Below are positions 17,198 to 26,529 of a DNA stretch of 64,000 nucleotides, in pieces. The position numbers were made by a program, and so were the translations under genes. The notes under the pieces were generated by a model, which worked only from the letters and a program-made list of their open reading frames with translations, made no database searches and was not told the origin of the DNA. The stretch comes from Bythopirellula sp. (GTDB taxonomy: Bacteria; Planctomycetota; Planctomycetia; Pirellulales; Lacipirellulaceae): the NCBI GenBank assembly GCA_028285205.1, contig JANQQA010000320.1:19456-83455 (forward strand). Direction: 5' to 3'. How positions within the stretch are numbered: the stretch's first letter is position 1; each line of letters starts with the position of its first letter.

Positions 17198-18625
17198 ATG
17201 ACTCCTCAGGATGTCTTGGCATTGTGTCGCGAACGCGACGTGAAAGCGGTTGATCTACGCTTCATGGATTTCCCCGGGTTGTGGCAACACTTTACGATTC
17301 CCGTGGACAAGCTCGACGAAGAGGTCTTCGACGATGGACTCGGCTTCGACGGCTCCAGCATTCGTGGCTGGCAGGAGATCAACGAAAGCGACATGTTGCT
17401 CGTGCCTCAGCCAGAGACCGCCTTCATCGACCCATTTACGGAGTTGTCGACGCTGTGCATGATCTGCAACATCCAAGATCCGATCACACGCGAAGACTAC
17501 ACGCGTGACCCACGTAACGTGGCGCGTAAAGCAGCCAACTACCTCAAGAGCACCGGCATCGCTGACACCTGTTACATCGGACCCGAAGCAGAGTTCTTCG
17601 TGTTCGATGATATTCGTTTCGACCAGAGTCCCAACAGCGGATTCTTCTACATCGACAGCTCCGAAGGAGAGTGGAACCGGGGCTACAACTCTCGCCGACG
17701 CGGCGAGGGTCCTAACCTTGGCCACAAGCTACGCCACAAAGAAGGTTACTTCCCCTGCCCGCCTGCCGATCAACTGATGAATCTGCGCAATGAAATGATG
17801 CAAACGATGATCGACTGCGGACTGAATGTCGAAGCGCAGCACCATGAGGTCGCGACCGCAGGCCAATCGGAGATCGACCTGCGGTATAGCGACTTGGTCC
17901 AAATGGCGGACGACATGTGCCTTTACAAGTACATCGTGAAGAATGTCGCGCACAAGTATCAGAAGACCGTCACCTTCATGCCCAAGCCCATTTTCGGCGA
18001 CAATGGGTCCGGCATGCACACGCATATTTCACTCTGGAAGGGCGAGCAGCCGCTGTTTGCTGGTGGTGGCTACGCAGGTTTGAGCGATGAGGCGATTCAT
18101 GCGATCGGAGGGATCTTGGCCCATGCGCCCGCGATCCTCGCCTTCACCAATCCCACGACCAATAGCTACAAGCGGTTGGTTCCCGGCTACGAAGCACCTG
18201 TGAACCTCGCCTATTCACAACGCAATCGGTCCGCCGCCTGCCGCATTCCGATGTACAGTGCGAGTCCAAAATCGAAACGCATCGAATTTCGTTGCCCTGA
18301 TCCGAGTTCCAATCCGTACTTGGCATTCTCCGCACTCATGATGGCCGCGCTCGATGGTATCCAAAACAAGATCCACCCGGGGGATCCGCTCGACAAGGAT
18401 ATCTACGACATGGAGCCAGAAGAGCTTTCCAAGGTGCCGACGACTCCGGATTCCTTGGGAGCAGCTCTTGACGCGCTGGCGGCCGATCACGAGTTCCTGC
18501 TTCGCGGCGATGTCTTCACGCTCGATGTGATCAACACTTGGATCACGTACAAAAAGAAGAACGAGGTCGATGCCCTCGCGTTGCGACCCCATCCGTACGA
18601 GTTTTGCCTGTACTACGACATGTAA
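17198..18625 (+). CDS. glnA: Type I glutamine synthetase
   Basis: 475 residues. The DGLGFDGSSIRGW latch motif, GPEAEFFVFDD, HHEVATAGQSEID, MPKPIFGDNGSGMHTH, the NRSAACRIP ATP-site block and the RFDFR-like RIEFRCPDPSSNPY are all present. KDIYDMEPEE matches the adenylylation loop of GSI-beta enzymes (usually NLYDLPPEE), with the target Tyr retained. Length and the Tyr loop indicate GSI-beta regulated by GlnE. AAAGGCGAG precedes the ATG. It has its own promoter beyond the terminator, but no sigma-54 site is visible in the 200-base gap. Confidence 0.97.
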   Translation: MTPQDVLALCRERDVKAVDLRFMDFPGLWQHFTIPVDKLDEEVFDDGLGFDGSSIRGWQEINESDMLLVPQPETAFIDPFTELSTLCMICNIQDPITREDYTRDPRNVARKAANYLKSTGIADTCYIGPEAEFFVFDDIRFDQSPNSGFFYIDSSEGEWNRGYNSRRRGEGPNLGHKLRHKEGYFPCPPADQLMNLRNEMMQTMIDCGLNVEAQHHEVATAGQSEIDLRYSDLVQMADDMCLYKYIVKNVAHKYQKTVTFMPKPIFGDNGSGMHTHISLWKGEQPLFAGGGYAGLSDEAIHAIGGILAHAPAILAFTNPTTNSYKRLVPGYEAPVNLAYSQRNRSAACRIPMYSASPKSKRIEFRCPDPSSNPYLAFSALMMAALDGIQNKIHPGDPLDKDIYDMEPEELSKVPTTPDSLGAALDALAADHEFLLRGDVFTLDVINTWITYKKKNEVDALALRPHPYEFCLYYDM

Positions 18626-18740
18626 CTCGGCGAGGGGAGCCGCGTCGCTGCTCGCTGAAGGTCGACCTGCAGCTGCGGGCAGGTCCTGCGGACTTCATGG
18701 AGCGGACCACGGCATGTCCTCTGCGGCACGGTATTTCCAG

Positions 18741-19193
18741 TCAATTCGCGTCTTCTTCTTCGACGCTTGACGTCAAGGCAAAATCGAATTGATTCTCGCC
18801 ACTTGGGGAAACCGTTGCGGTGAGAGTGGTCGCGAGATTGTAACGTTCGGGGATGTACTGCTCCTTCGCGCGCAGTCCCATGATGGGATTTTCGGGGCCA
18901 ATGAAACGTGAGGCCTGAATCGAAACCTTCTTCGCGCCTGCGGTCGCATACACCGAGTACTCGCCTGCTTCGATTTTGCCTGCCACCGGCGTCTCGCCGC
19001 TCGACTGGGCGGCAAACGAAATGTATCCCTCGGGAATTGGTTCGCCGTCAAGCGTGACGCTGCCGCTGACAGGGTAGGTTTTTGGGCCTGACGGCGCGCA
19101 GCCGCTGATCAGCGCAACAGCCAGGGCGCAGTAAGCGAACGTAGAAATCGCAAATCGCTTGCCCCCGTCACTTCCGTGAAACGTCATCTGCAT
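18741..19193 (-). CDS. Small lipoprotein with carboxypeptidase-regulatory-like domain
   Basis: 150 residues. Signal with lipobox ALISGC, then YPVSGSVTLDGEPIPEGYISF, the start of a beta-sandwich (transthyretin/CarboxypepD-reg-like) domain common in planctomycete lipoproteins. GEYSVYATAGAKKVSIQAS and a C-terminal PSGENQFDFAL follow. Relatives typically sit directly after DUF1559 genes, as here (stop of the upstream gene and this ATG are 4 bases apart). Function unknown; presumably a surface partner of the DUF1559 protein. Confidence 0.85.
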   Translation of the reverse strand: MQMTFHGSDGGKRFAISTFAYCALAVALISGCAPSGPKTYPVSGSVTLDGEPIPEGYISFAAQSSGETPVAGKIEAGEYSVYATAGAKKVSIQASRFIGPENPIMGLRAKEQYIPERYNLATTLTATVSPSGENQFDFALTSSVEEEDAN

Positions 19194-19197
19194 CTTG

Positions 19198-20226
19198 CTA
19201 TTGCACCCCGCTGGTCAGTATGTCCTCGCCATTGCGGCTTCCCATCGCGTTGTAGACGATCACATCGATACCATCCTGGACGCCATCAACAGAACCATCA
19301 GCTCGGCAAACATTCACCATGCCGGGGTGATAACTTCGCGCAGCGACCTGCATGTTACTGCCGGATTGCAGGCAGGGTGCGTCGGGTGGCGGATTGTGAG
19401 AACACCAATTGAACACATCTGGTAGCGTCGTGTTGGGAGGATTCAATGTGCTGAAGAGCACGCCTCCATGGGCCGGATTGTGATAGCGGCCCCGTATATC
19501 GTGTGAGTCCGTATCTTCCACGAGAATCAGTTCGCTGAGCAGCAGCGTGTTCGAAGACCCATCGGTGATATCTGCCATCGAGACTTCGGACAACGCATAA
19601 AGGACTCCGTCCGTGTTGGCACTTGCCTGATGGGGATTTCGATGCTCTGGATTTTCTGGATCGACACGGTTGAAAAAAGTACTACTTGCGTTCGCAACGT
19701 AATTGCCTGAGAAACCTTGCGTCGGCGTTTGGTTGCCCCGTAGCCCTCCCCAAAACGTGTGTAGCTTGGGACTGAGTGGGTCGCTTGGGCACATGGCCAC
19801 CGGGATGATCGCGTCCATTTGCAGGAATGCCAAAGCGCTCGCACCGGTGTCCATGTGCGTAGAAAACAAGTCGTACTGTGCCGTCTGCTCAACGTAAGGC
19901 AACAGATCGTGCATCCAGCATCGACGATCCTGCGTGTGCGGTCCGCGCCCGACTCGTCTGCCATCGTAAGTGCCGTAGGGAGGCCCGGTGCTACCTGTGC
20001 TGTCGATGTAGTTATAAGTACCGTGGGGGAAGTGACCTTTCGTATCCAAGTGCTGTAGCGCCGCCAGTCCTAACTGCTTCAATTTATTCTGGCATTCCGA
20101 GCGGCGTGCCGCCTCGCGAGCGCTCTGGACAGCGGGTAGGAGCAGTGCGACCAGCACTCCGATAATCGCGATCACCACCAACAGTTCGACTAGTGTAAAC
20201 GCCCGAAAGACCTTGCGATTGCTCAT
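19198..20226 (-). CDS. DUF1559 domain protein, pseudopilin-like, with H-X9-DG tail
   Basis: 342 residues from the ATG at 20226; the frame reaches 20268, but the extra residues precede a textbook N-terminus. RAFTLVELLVVIAIIGVLVALLLPAVQSAREAARR is a type IV pilin-like methylation and membrane signal followed by the invariant planctomycete block. LLSELILVED and HPGMVNVCRADG (His, nine residues, Asp-Gly) are the family C-terminal signature. These proteins are heavily amplified in planctomycetes and are probably processed by a prepilin peptidase; their function is unknown. Forms an operon with the lipoprotein at 18741-19193. Confidence 0.93.
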   Translation of the reverse strand: MSNRKVFRAFTLVELLVVIAIIGVLVALLLPAVQSAREAARRSECQNKLKQLGLAALQHLDTKGHFPHGTYNYIDSTGSTGPPYGTYDGRRVGRGPHTQDRRCWMHDLLPYVEQTAQYDLFSTHMDTGASALAFLQMDAIIPVAMCPSDPLSPKLHTFWGGLRGNQTPTQGFSGNYVANASSTFFNRVDPENPEHRNPHQASANTDGVLYALSEVSMADITDGSSNTLLLSELILVEDTDSHDIRGRYHNPAHGGVLFSTLNPPNTTLPDVFNWCSHNPPPDAPCLQSGSNMQVAARSYHPGMVNVCRADGSVDGVQDGIDVIVYNAMGSRNGEDILTSGVQ

Positions 20227-20368
20227 TGGTCGAGACCTGCCATCAAGAAGGTACAGGTAAATTGGCATCTAAAGCGGCGACGAACACCGTACGAATAGTG
20301 GGTTTAAGTATAAGCCGCTGACGACGGCAAAGTCAATTCTGTCGCCAATGAAGTGGGGATGCGAGGCA

Positions 20369-21163
20369 TTACTTGCCGATGTCCGCAGTCTCGACTTTGT
20401 CGAGTTCTTCGACTTCGACCAAGTACTCATCGTATTCCTGCTTGGCTTCTTGATGGGCCAGATCGCCTTCATCGCCGTGGCAGCGGGTGTCGAGGTCTTC
20501 AAGTCGGTCCAGCGGACCGTAGATGATCAGCGTGTCGTTGGCCTCAATCTTGCTACTGCCTGACGGCGCTCCGACGTACGGTCCGGTGTGGCGGCGGATG
20601 CCCAATACCAAGACTCCTTCGCGAGCTAGGCCCAATTCGACCAATGTTTTCCCAGCCACCCAGTCGCCTGGCTTCACAACTAGCTCCGAGACGGCAAAGC
20701 CGCTCGAAAACTCCAGCAGCGAAACATAATCACGGACGTCCAGCTGTGTGAAGTGTTTCAGCGCCCAACTGATTGGGCGATTCAGTTGTTGCTCAATCCA
20801 ACGGCTCTTAAAGAGGGAAATCAGGATTACGATTCCAATGGCGAGCACCGCGAAACTCGCTCCCAGGTGTTCTGTGGTTCGTGTGCTTAAGAGTGTGGCT
20901 GTCAGCGTCGCAATGACCGTCGCCATGCCGATGTTTCCCAGCATCATCAACCCCATGACTAGGTGTCGACGTACCGGGTGTTCATTGATCAGTTCAGCTT
21001 CTTTGGTGGTGAAGCCGACGCCGGTGAATGCGGAGTGCGATTGAAACCGTGCCACTTCCCTCGATAACCCCGTCAGCATCAGCGCCATCGTACCGACACG
21101 GATGACAATCAACGAGATCGTCAGTGCCAACAGAAACACTAAGACGGGAAGCAGATAGCTCAT
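20369..21163 (-). CDS. Membrane protein with TrkH-like pore segment and RCK-C (TrkA-C) domain
   Basis: 264 residues. Two to three hydrophobic segments surround SAFTGVGFTTKEAELI, which resembles a selectivity-filter repeat of TrkH/KtrB cation channels. A cytoplasmic TrkA-C/RCK-C domain follows (SELVVKPGDWVAGKTLVELGL..VLGIRRHTG..IEANDTLIIYGP). The full TrkH would have four such repeats over about 450-500 residues, so this is a one-filter protein. It may oligomerise into a ligand-gated potassium channel or serve as a regulatory subunit. The tail is highly acidic. Confidence 0.75.
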   Translation of the reverse strand: MSYLLPVLVFLLALTISLIVIRVGTMALMLTGLSREVARFQSHSAFTGVGFTTKEAELINEHPVRRHLVMGLMMLGNIGMATVIATLTATLLSTRTTEHLGASFAVLAIGIVILISLFKSRWIEQQLNRPISWALKHFTQLDVRDYVSLLEFSSGFAVSELVVKPGDWVAGKTLVELGLAREGVLVLGIRRHTGPYVGAPSGSSKIEANDTLIIYGPLDRLEDLDTRCHGDEGDLAHQEAKQEYDEYLVEVEELDKVETADIGK

Positions 21164-21371
21164 TTCAGATGGGTCTCAACGCTCCAGCAACTAGTTTTGC
21201 TCTACCTCTATTTTAGCATGTCAGCACCAGAACGGGGACGTCTGTCAGACTCGAGAAAGACCTCGCAACCGTGCTGAGAACAGCGTGTGTCCACCTGCAC
21301 GCGTTTCCGACGACAGAGCCGTCGCGACCAAGGGTTACGACCAACTTCTACCCGTTGTTCACGATGGCCCT

Positions 21372-23057
21372 TCACTTCCCTTGCGTGACGGTCTCACGCA
21401 TCATCTTGCCAAGCCGATCGAGTGCCTTGCTGCAGTCTTGCGGGTCGAGGTGCACGTGCAGAATGCTGGGCCCCGACTTGTCTTCCCACGCAGCCCTCAG
21501 CGCGCGATCGAAGTCGCCCTCGGTGTGGATTTCGTAGCCAGTTCCACCCCTCAACACTTCCGGAAGTTGATCGTACTGCCACGAGTGAATCTGATTGAAT
21601 TCGTATTCGCCGGGATGGAGCAAGCGTTCGGTGCCGTAGCCGCTATTGTTGAGCACGATCGCGATCACCGGCATGTGGTGACGGACGATACTCGAGAGTT
21701 CCATGCCTGTCATTTGAAACGCGCCGTCTCCGACAATCGCAATGACACGTGCCTCGGGACGCGCAACTTGAGCACCCAATGCCGCAGGCACAGAAAATCC
21801 CATCGATGTGTAGTACGCCGGGCTGAGGAATTCGGTCTGCCCGCGGGTGGTAAGTTCAGTCGACGCGAACAGCGCGTCGCCGATGTCCGCCACGACAATC
21901 GTGTCGCCCTCGAGTTGCTCGTCGAGCCGGTCGATCATGCGTGAGATAGTGATTTCCGCTTCTGCATTGAGCTGAAACGGTTCTTTGCGCCAATCGGTGA
22001 GTTCCGTAGGAACGGGCGAGTGCTGGCTGAGGCCGCGCTTGGCGAGCCCAGCTAGAAAATCTTCCAGACGCACATCGTGATAGTGATGGTGCCGGATGCG
22101 CAGTTCTTCGCTCGTCGCATACACGCAGTCAGATACATCGAGTTTAGCAGTATAGATGCCGAGATTGATGTCGGTCATAAAGGTGCCGAGCATCACGACG
22201 CAATCACTCGACTCGACGTACTCGGTGACTGCTTCAGGTCCGAGAGCACCCTCGTACAACCCCATGTACAGCGGATGCGTTTCAGCGACGACGCCTTTCC
22301 CCAGCATTGTCGCGGCAAGGGGAATATTTGCCGACTCGGCGAGTTGAAGCACCGTGTCCTGCAATCCAAAGCGATGGACTTCCACACCGAGCAGAAAAAC
22401 AGGCCGCTCAGCGGCATCGATCCGCTTCGCCGCCTCTTCCACGGCCTCGGCCAGTGCGCCTTGATTGCTGAGCGCGACTGGCTGCTCATACGGAGGTGCC
22501 CCTTCTGGCCGGACATGCACCATATCGCGAGGGATCTCGAGGTAGACCGGCCTTTTGTAGCGCTCGCAAGCTGCAAGTACGCGATCAATTTCCCTGAAGG
22601 CGGTGAGCGGATCGTTCAGTTCAGCGCCGGCCACGCACAGCTTTTCGAAGACATCGTACTGAGTACGAAAGTTCCGAACCATGTGATGCAACAGTGGGTT
22701 GTGTATGCGTTCGCGGAGGCCAGGCGAGCCCGTGATCATCACCACAGGCGACTTCTCTGCGTAGGCGCCGGCGATTGAGTTACACACGCTAAGCCCGCCA
22801 ACGCAGTAGGTGACACAGAGCGCGCCCATGCCGTTGACGCGTGCGTACGCATCGGCCGCGAAGCCCGCGCAGTCTTCGCGAGTACAGCCAATCGTGTTCA
22901 GTGGCCCTTCTTCGAGCATCGTGTAAAACGACAGCACATAGTCACCGGGAATGCCAAACACGTCGGCAATGCCGTAGTCCTGAAGACGCTGGATGAGATA
23001 CTCGCCGATCGACGGTTTAGCCGCCGAATCCGTGGGCTTCGTCGCGGAATGATTCAA
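21372..23057 (-). CDS. Thiamine-diphosphate-dependent 2-oxoacid decarboxylase (pyruvate/indolepyruvate decarboxylase type)
   Basis: 561 residues. It has the three-domain ThDP fold: a PYR domain with the cofactor-activating Glu61 (TREDCAGFAADAYAR), HH motif His124-His125 (PLLHHMVRNF), and a ThDP-Mg site GDGAFQMTGMELSS..LNNSGYGTE. The HH motif separates decarboxylases from acetolactate synthases. The product is an aldehyde from pyruvate, indolepyruvate or phenylpyruvate; the exact substrate is not readable. The start is TTG at 23057, supported by GGAGG 8 bases upstream and the absence of a nearby ATG. Confidence 0.88.
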   Translation of the reverse strand: MNHSATKPTDSAAKPSIGEYLIQRLQDYGIADVFGIPGDYVLSFYTMLEEGPLNTIGCTREDCAGFAADAYARVNGMGALCVTYCVGGLSVCNSIAGAYAEKSPVVMITGSPGLRERIHNPLLHHMVRNFRTQYDVFEKLCVAGAELNDPLTAFREIDRVLAACERYKRPVYLEIPRDMVHVRPEGAPPYEQPVALSNQGALAEAVEEAAKRIDAAERPVFLLGVEVHRFGLQDTVLQLAESANIPLAATMLGKGVVAETHPLYMGLYEGALGPEAVTEYVESSDCVVMLGTFMTDINLGIYTAKLDVSDCVYATSEELRIRHHHYHDVRLEDFLAGLAKRGLSQHSPVPTELTDWRKEPFQLNAEAEITISRMIDRLDEQLEGDTIVVADIGDALFASTELTTRGQTEFLSPAYYTSMGFSVPAALGAQVARPEARVIAIVGDGAFQMTGMELSSIVRHHMPVIAIVLNNSGYGTERLLHPGEYEFNQIHSWQYDQLPEVLRGGTGYEIHTEGDFDRALRAAWEDKSGPSILHVHLDPQDCSKALDRLGKMMRETVTQGK

Positions 23058-23313
23058 TGCTCAGTCCTCCATTAACTGCGTTACCTGCCGCAAATTGCTC
23101 GCTGAATTATAGTCGTGACGCCGTTTGCACGCGATGAAAGATCAGCAGTACGATCGGCGCAAGTCGTTTTGGGCGAGCAGGTTACGGGTTGCGCTGCGCA
23201 GCCAGCAGACACGCGAAAATTCTTCTTGGCATTATTCTGACGCAGCAAATATGCTTGGGTTAGGTGATCTTTTCAGCCTCAATTCGAATTCTTGGTTTCT
23301 TGGGGGCAATTCC

Positions 23314-26300
23314 GTGATAGGCCAAGTTTGCCATCACTTCCGCCGATCAATTTGGGCCTATGCGCTGGCGTTAGTAGCAGTTCACCAATTGGTTCCAGCT
23401 GATGCGGCAGTTTGGAACGGTGGCAGCGGAGTATGGGAAGACCCAAACAATTGGGATACGTTGACGGTGCCTGATAGCGCTACGGAAGATGTCCTGATTT
23501 CAGTGCTGGGCAACGTCGAAGTTGAATTGGGTTCCGACCGTACGATTGGTTCGCTGACGATTAATGCGACGAACGATCGCCTGAAACTCAATCCTGGCGG
23601 AAGGCTGCAACTTGACGGGTCGTCTCTCATCAATCGTGGCATGATTGAGTTGGATGCGACGGCGGGACTCGTCAGCGAACTGTCGATCACCAACAACGCA
23701 ACGTACACGCACTCCGGGACGATTCGCTTCTCAGACGAGAATCTGGCGACGTCGCTTGAGGTCAACGGTGTATTGTCACTGCCAACCAATACCACCCTCA
23801 CGATCGATGGTCCGAGTCTCGGAGCAGGGCGTGGTGGAATCAACGGGGCCGGTTCCATCGATATCGCCCCGCAGGCGGAGCTGCTGTTTAACGACGTTGG
23901 TCTAATCAATGTCAACACGGACATCGCGAACAATGGCGACATCCGCATTGCCGGTAACAACGCTAGTCTCGTGACGTTTAACTCCGTCGCAATTGACAAT
24001 GGCGGCGCCGCCAACAATCTGACCGTCACGGGGAACAGCGTAGTTCAACTCAACGACTTGAGTTTTGCGAATGGGTTTGTCGACGTGCAATCGGGAGCGA
24101 CGCTGCGTATCTTCGACGGTGCGTTTTCGAACGCGGATTTCCAGAACGTTATTTTTGCTTCCGGCTCAGTCTCGCTGATCGGTACTGCGGAATTCTTTTC
24201 CGCGGGTAGTAACAGTATTCTCGCAAGTAGTGCATCCTTGCAGCTTGAAGGTGACGTAACAGTTGATGGGAATCTTGACACGATGCCCGGAGCTAGTATC
24301 ACCGCCGGAAATAACGGGCAACTCAGTGCAAGTTTTCTGGAACTGGGTGGATCTGGGACCCTGAATATCACTGTGCCGGTCAAAGCAGTGACGAATCTTC
24401 GGCTTGATCGAGACGGCACGACGAACTTCGGAGAGATCGATCTGACCGCTGCCAGCCTCATCGTGGCGGATGGCATCGCGGCATTCGGAGGCTCGCAGAT
24501 CATGATCCCAACCGCCCGCGACAACGCAATAGTCGCGGGCGGTGACGCCGAATTGCGATTCGTGGGTACCGAGCTGAATAACGTTGGCGTTTCAATGGCA
24601 CTCACAAGTTCGGCACGGTTTACGGCGACGACGCTCGACAACGCGAAAGTCTTCGGCGGCGATGCGGAGTTTCGCAGCTTGACCACATTGCGAACTCAGT
24701 TTAAGTCTGATAGCACGATTGCCCTCGATTCCACCGCAGATGTGCAGGCGGCCGGTGGCGAAGTGACCCTCGAAGGCAACAGCGAATGGCAGTTTCAGAG
24801 CGTTGGCACTTCGCTGACGCCCGAGGTCGTGACGGAAACAGCCGACGATGTGTTTCTCATTCCCTCAGGTTCGACACTCACGATGACGGGCGGCAATGGC
24901 GTGATCGGTCGCGCGGGCGAGACACACCCCACGATGCGCGTTCTCGGCACCCTGGACATCGAAGGCGCGACGATCACGGCGCAGGGAGGCGGCGTCATCG
25001 CCGAATCGGAACTCAATGTAACGGCCGGCGCGGATTTCGCGATTCTCTCTCCGCTGTTTCTCGATACGCCTCCCGTCACGCCTCTGGCGGCTGTCGGCGC
25101 TGGTATGGTGACCGGTGGAGTCCTGCACGTCGACGCCGGCAGTCAAGTCACGATGAAGAACGGTGCCATGATCAGTGGCGGAGCGATCGAGACCTCTGGT
25201 GATGGTGCGGTCGTTGTTGAGTTCAACACGCTTTCCGGTGGTTTTGGCACGTTGGAGAATACCACCAACCGAGGTACGGTCGTTGTGCAGGGACAGGCGG
25301 ACTTTGGTTTACGCGGTTCGGTGACCAATGACGGTACGATCGAGTTGGGCGATGGCACTACCTCGTCATTCCAAACCACGGACGTTTTTGTTTACGGAGA
25401 GGTTGGTCTGGGTGGAGGTGGCACCGTACAAATGGCTGGCATGGGAAGCGCGCGTTTGCTTGCCCAACCAGGCAGCGGCGGCGAGCCGAGTCATCTTATC
25501 AATGGCTCGACAATTCTTGCTAATCGAGCGCTCACCATTGGCTCGTCTATTGTGAATGCACCGGTCCTGACCAATCGCGGCACGATTGTGGCCGATGACG
25601 ATTTGGAGATCTACTTGCCGGTGGGCGAGGAAGTGACCAACGAAGGTTCCATCCAGCTGACCACTGCCGACAGTCGGCTATTCTTTCGAACTGGTGGATC
25701 GGTTATTCGCAATTCGGGGGAGATCATCCTTGGAGACGCTGGCAGCCGCATTATCGTCGACAGCTATATTCAGGACGGCGGCATGACCAAAGGCAACGGG
25801 ACGCTTCAGGGGAATCTCACGCTTAACGGCGGTACGATGCAGTTGGACGGAACGCTTGATGGAAACCTAACCTTCAACGCGGGGGTGATCGAGATCGGCG
25901 ACCCGGTCGGACGACTGTCGCTCACAAGAGACTTCAATCAATCGGCTGCCACCACCTTGCGAATCGACATTGGCGGGCTTACTCCCGAAACAGAGTTTGA
26001 TGTACTCGATGTACAGGGTTTCTTCGGATTCCTCGGTGGTCCCTTAGACGTGAGCTTGTTGGATCTGGGCAGTGGCATATTCTTGCCCGACGCGGTAGAC
26101 ACGTTTCAGATACTGCAAACGCTGAACTCGGTGAGTGGCGCGTTCACGAACGTCGCGAGCGGCGATCGCCTGACGACGGCCGACGGGCTTGGCTCGTTTG
26201 TTGTGAACTACGGACTCGCAAGTCCGTTCGGCTTCAACAACGTGGTGCTGTCAGACTTTCAATTCGACCCGACGGCCGACTTTGACAGCGATGGCGATGT

Positions 26301-26529
26301 CGATGCCGCCGACTTGGCAATGTGGCAGACGGCCTACTCCGCAAGCAGCGGGGGAGATACCGACGCGGACGGTGACTCCGACGGAGTGGACTTCCTCCGA
26401 TGGCAGCGCCAATTCGGGATCAGTCCGAATCCACTGCAAGCGGTTGCCGGTGTTCCCGAGCCGTGTGGGCTTACGCTGCTGCTGTTGAGCGTACTGTCGA
26501 TCAGTAGCGTTTCACGCCCTGCTCGGTGA
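23314..26529 (+). CDS. Large PEP-CTERM surface protein with dockerin-type repeats
   Basis: About 1071 residues from a GTG at 23314, which gives a canonical signal peptide (RRSIWAYALALVAVHQLVPADA) and follows GGGGGC. The frame continues to an ATG at 23134, but that part uses rare codons and would bury the signal. The body is repetitive Asn/Gly/Thr-rich beta-helix-like sequence starting AVWNGGSGVWEDPNNW, as in autotransporter-like repeat proteins. Near the C-terminus, DFDSDGDVDAADLAMWQ and DTDADGDSDGVDFLRWQ are paired dockerin calcium repeats. GVPEP, a hydrophobic stretch and a final RPAR form a PEP-CTERM signal. It is probably exported, sorted by the exosortase and calcium-binding. The last 29 bases overlap mtnA on the other strand. 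Confidence 0.88.
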   Translation: MIGQVCHHFRRSIWAYALALVAVHQLVPADAAVWNGGSGVWEDPNNWDTLTVPDSATEDVLISVLGNVEVELGSDRTIGSLTINATNDRLKLNPGGRLQLDGSSLINRGMIELDATAGLVSELSITNNATYTHSGTIRFSDENLATSLEVNGVLSLPTNTTLTIDGPSLGAGRGGINGAGSIDIAPQAELLFNDVGLINVNTDIANNGDIRIAGNNASLVTFNSVAIDNGGAANNLTVTGNSVVQLNDLSFANGFVDVQSGATLRIFDGAFSNADFQNVIFASGSVSLIGTAEFFSAGSNSILASSASLQLEGDVTVDGNLDTMPGASITAGNNGQLSASFLELGGSGTLNITVPVKAVTNLRLDRDGTTNFGEIDLTAASLIVADGIAAFGGSQIMIPTARDNAIVAGGDAELRFVGTELNNVGVSMALTSSARFTATTLDNAKVFGGDAEFRSLTTLRTQFKSDSTIALDSTADVQAAGGEVTLEGNSEWQFQSVGTSLTPEVVTETADDVFLIPSGSTLTMTGGNGVIGRAGETHPTMRVLGTLDIEGATITAQGGGVIAESELNVTAGADFAILSPLFLDTPPVTPLAAVGAGMVTGGVLHVDAGSQVTMKNGAMISGGAIETSGDGAVVVEFNTLSGGFGTLENTTNRGTVVVQGQADFGLRGSVTNDGTIELGDGTTSSFQTTDVFVYGEVGLGGGGTVQMAGMGSARLLAQPGSGGEPSHLINGSTILANRALTIGSSIVNAPVLTNRGTIVADDDLEIYLPVGEEVTNEGSIQLTTADSRLFFRTGGSVIRNSGEIILGDAGSRIIVDSYIQDGGMTKGNGTLQGNLTLNGGTMQLDGTLDGNLTFNAGVIEIGDPVGRLSLTRDFNQSAATTLRIDIGGLTPETEFDVLDVQGFFGFLGGPLDVSLLDLGSGIFLPDAVDTFQILQTLNSVSGAFTNVASGDRLTTADGLGSFVVNYGLASPFGFNNVVLSDFQFDPTADFDSDGDVDAADLAMWQTAYSASSGGDTDADGDSDGVDFLRWQRQFGISPNPLQAVAGVPEPCGLTLLLLSVLSISSVSRPAR

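Noticed and set aside
23222..23260. Possible sigma-54 promoter (TGGCAT..) before the large PEP-CTERM gene
   Set aside because: No GC at the -12 position; reads better as a weak sigma-70-like promoter.
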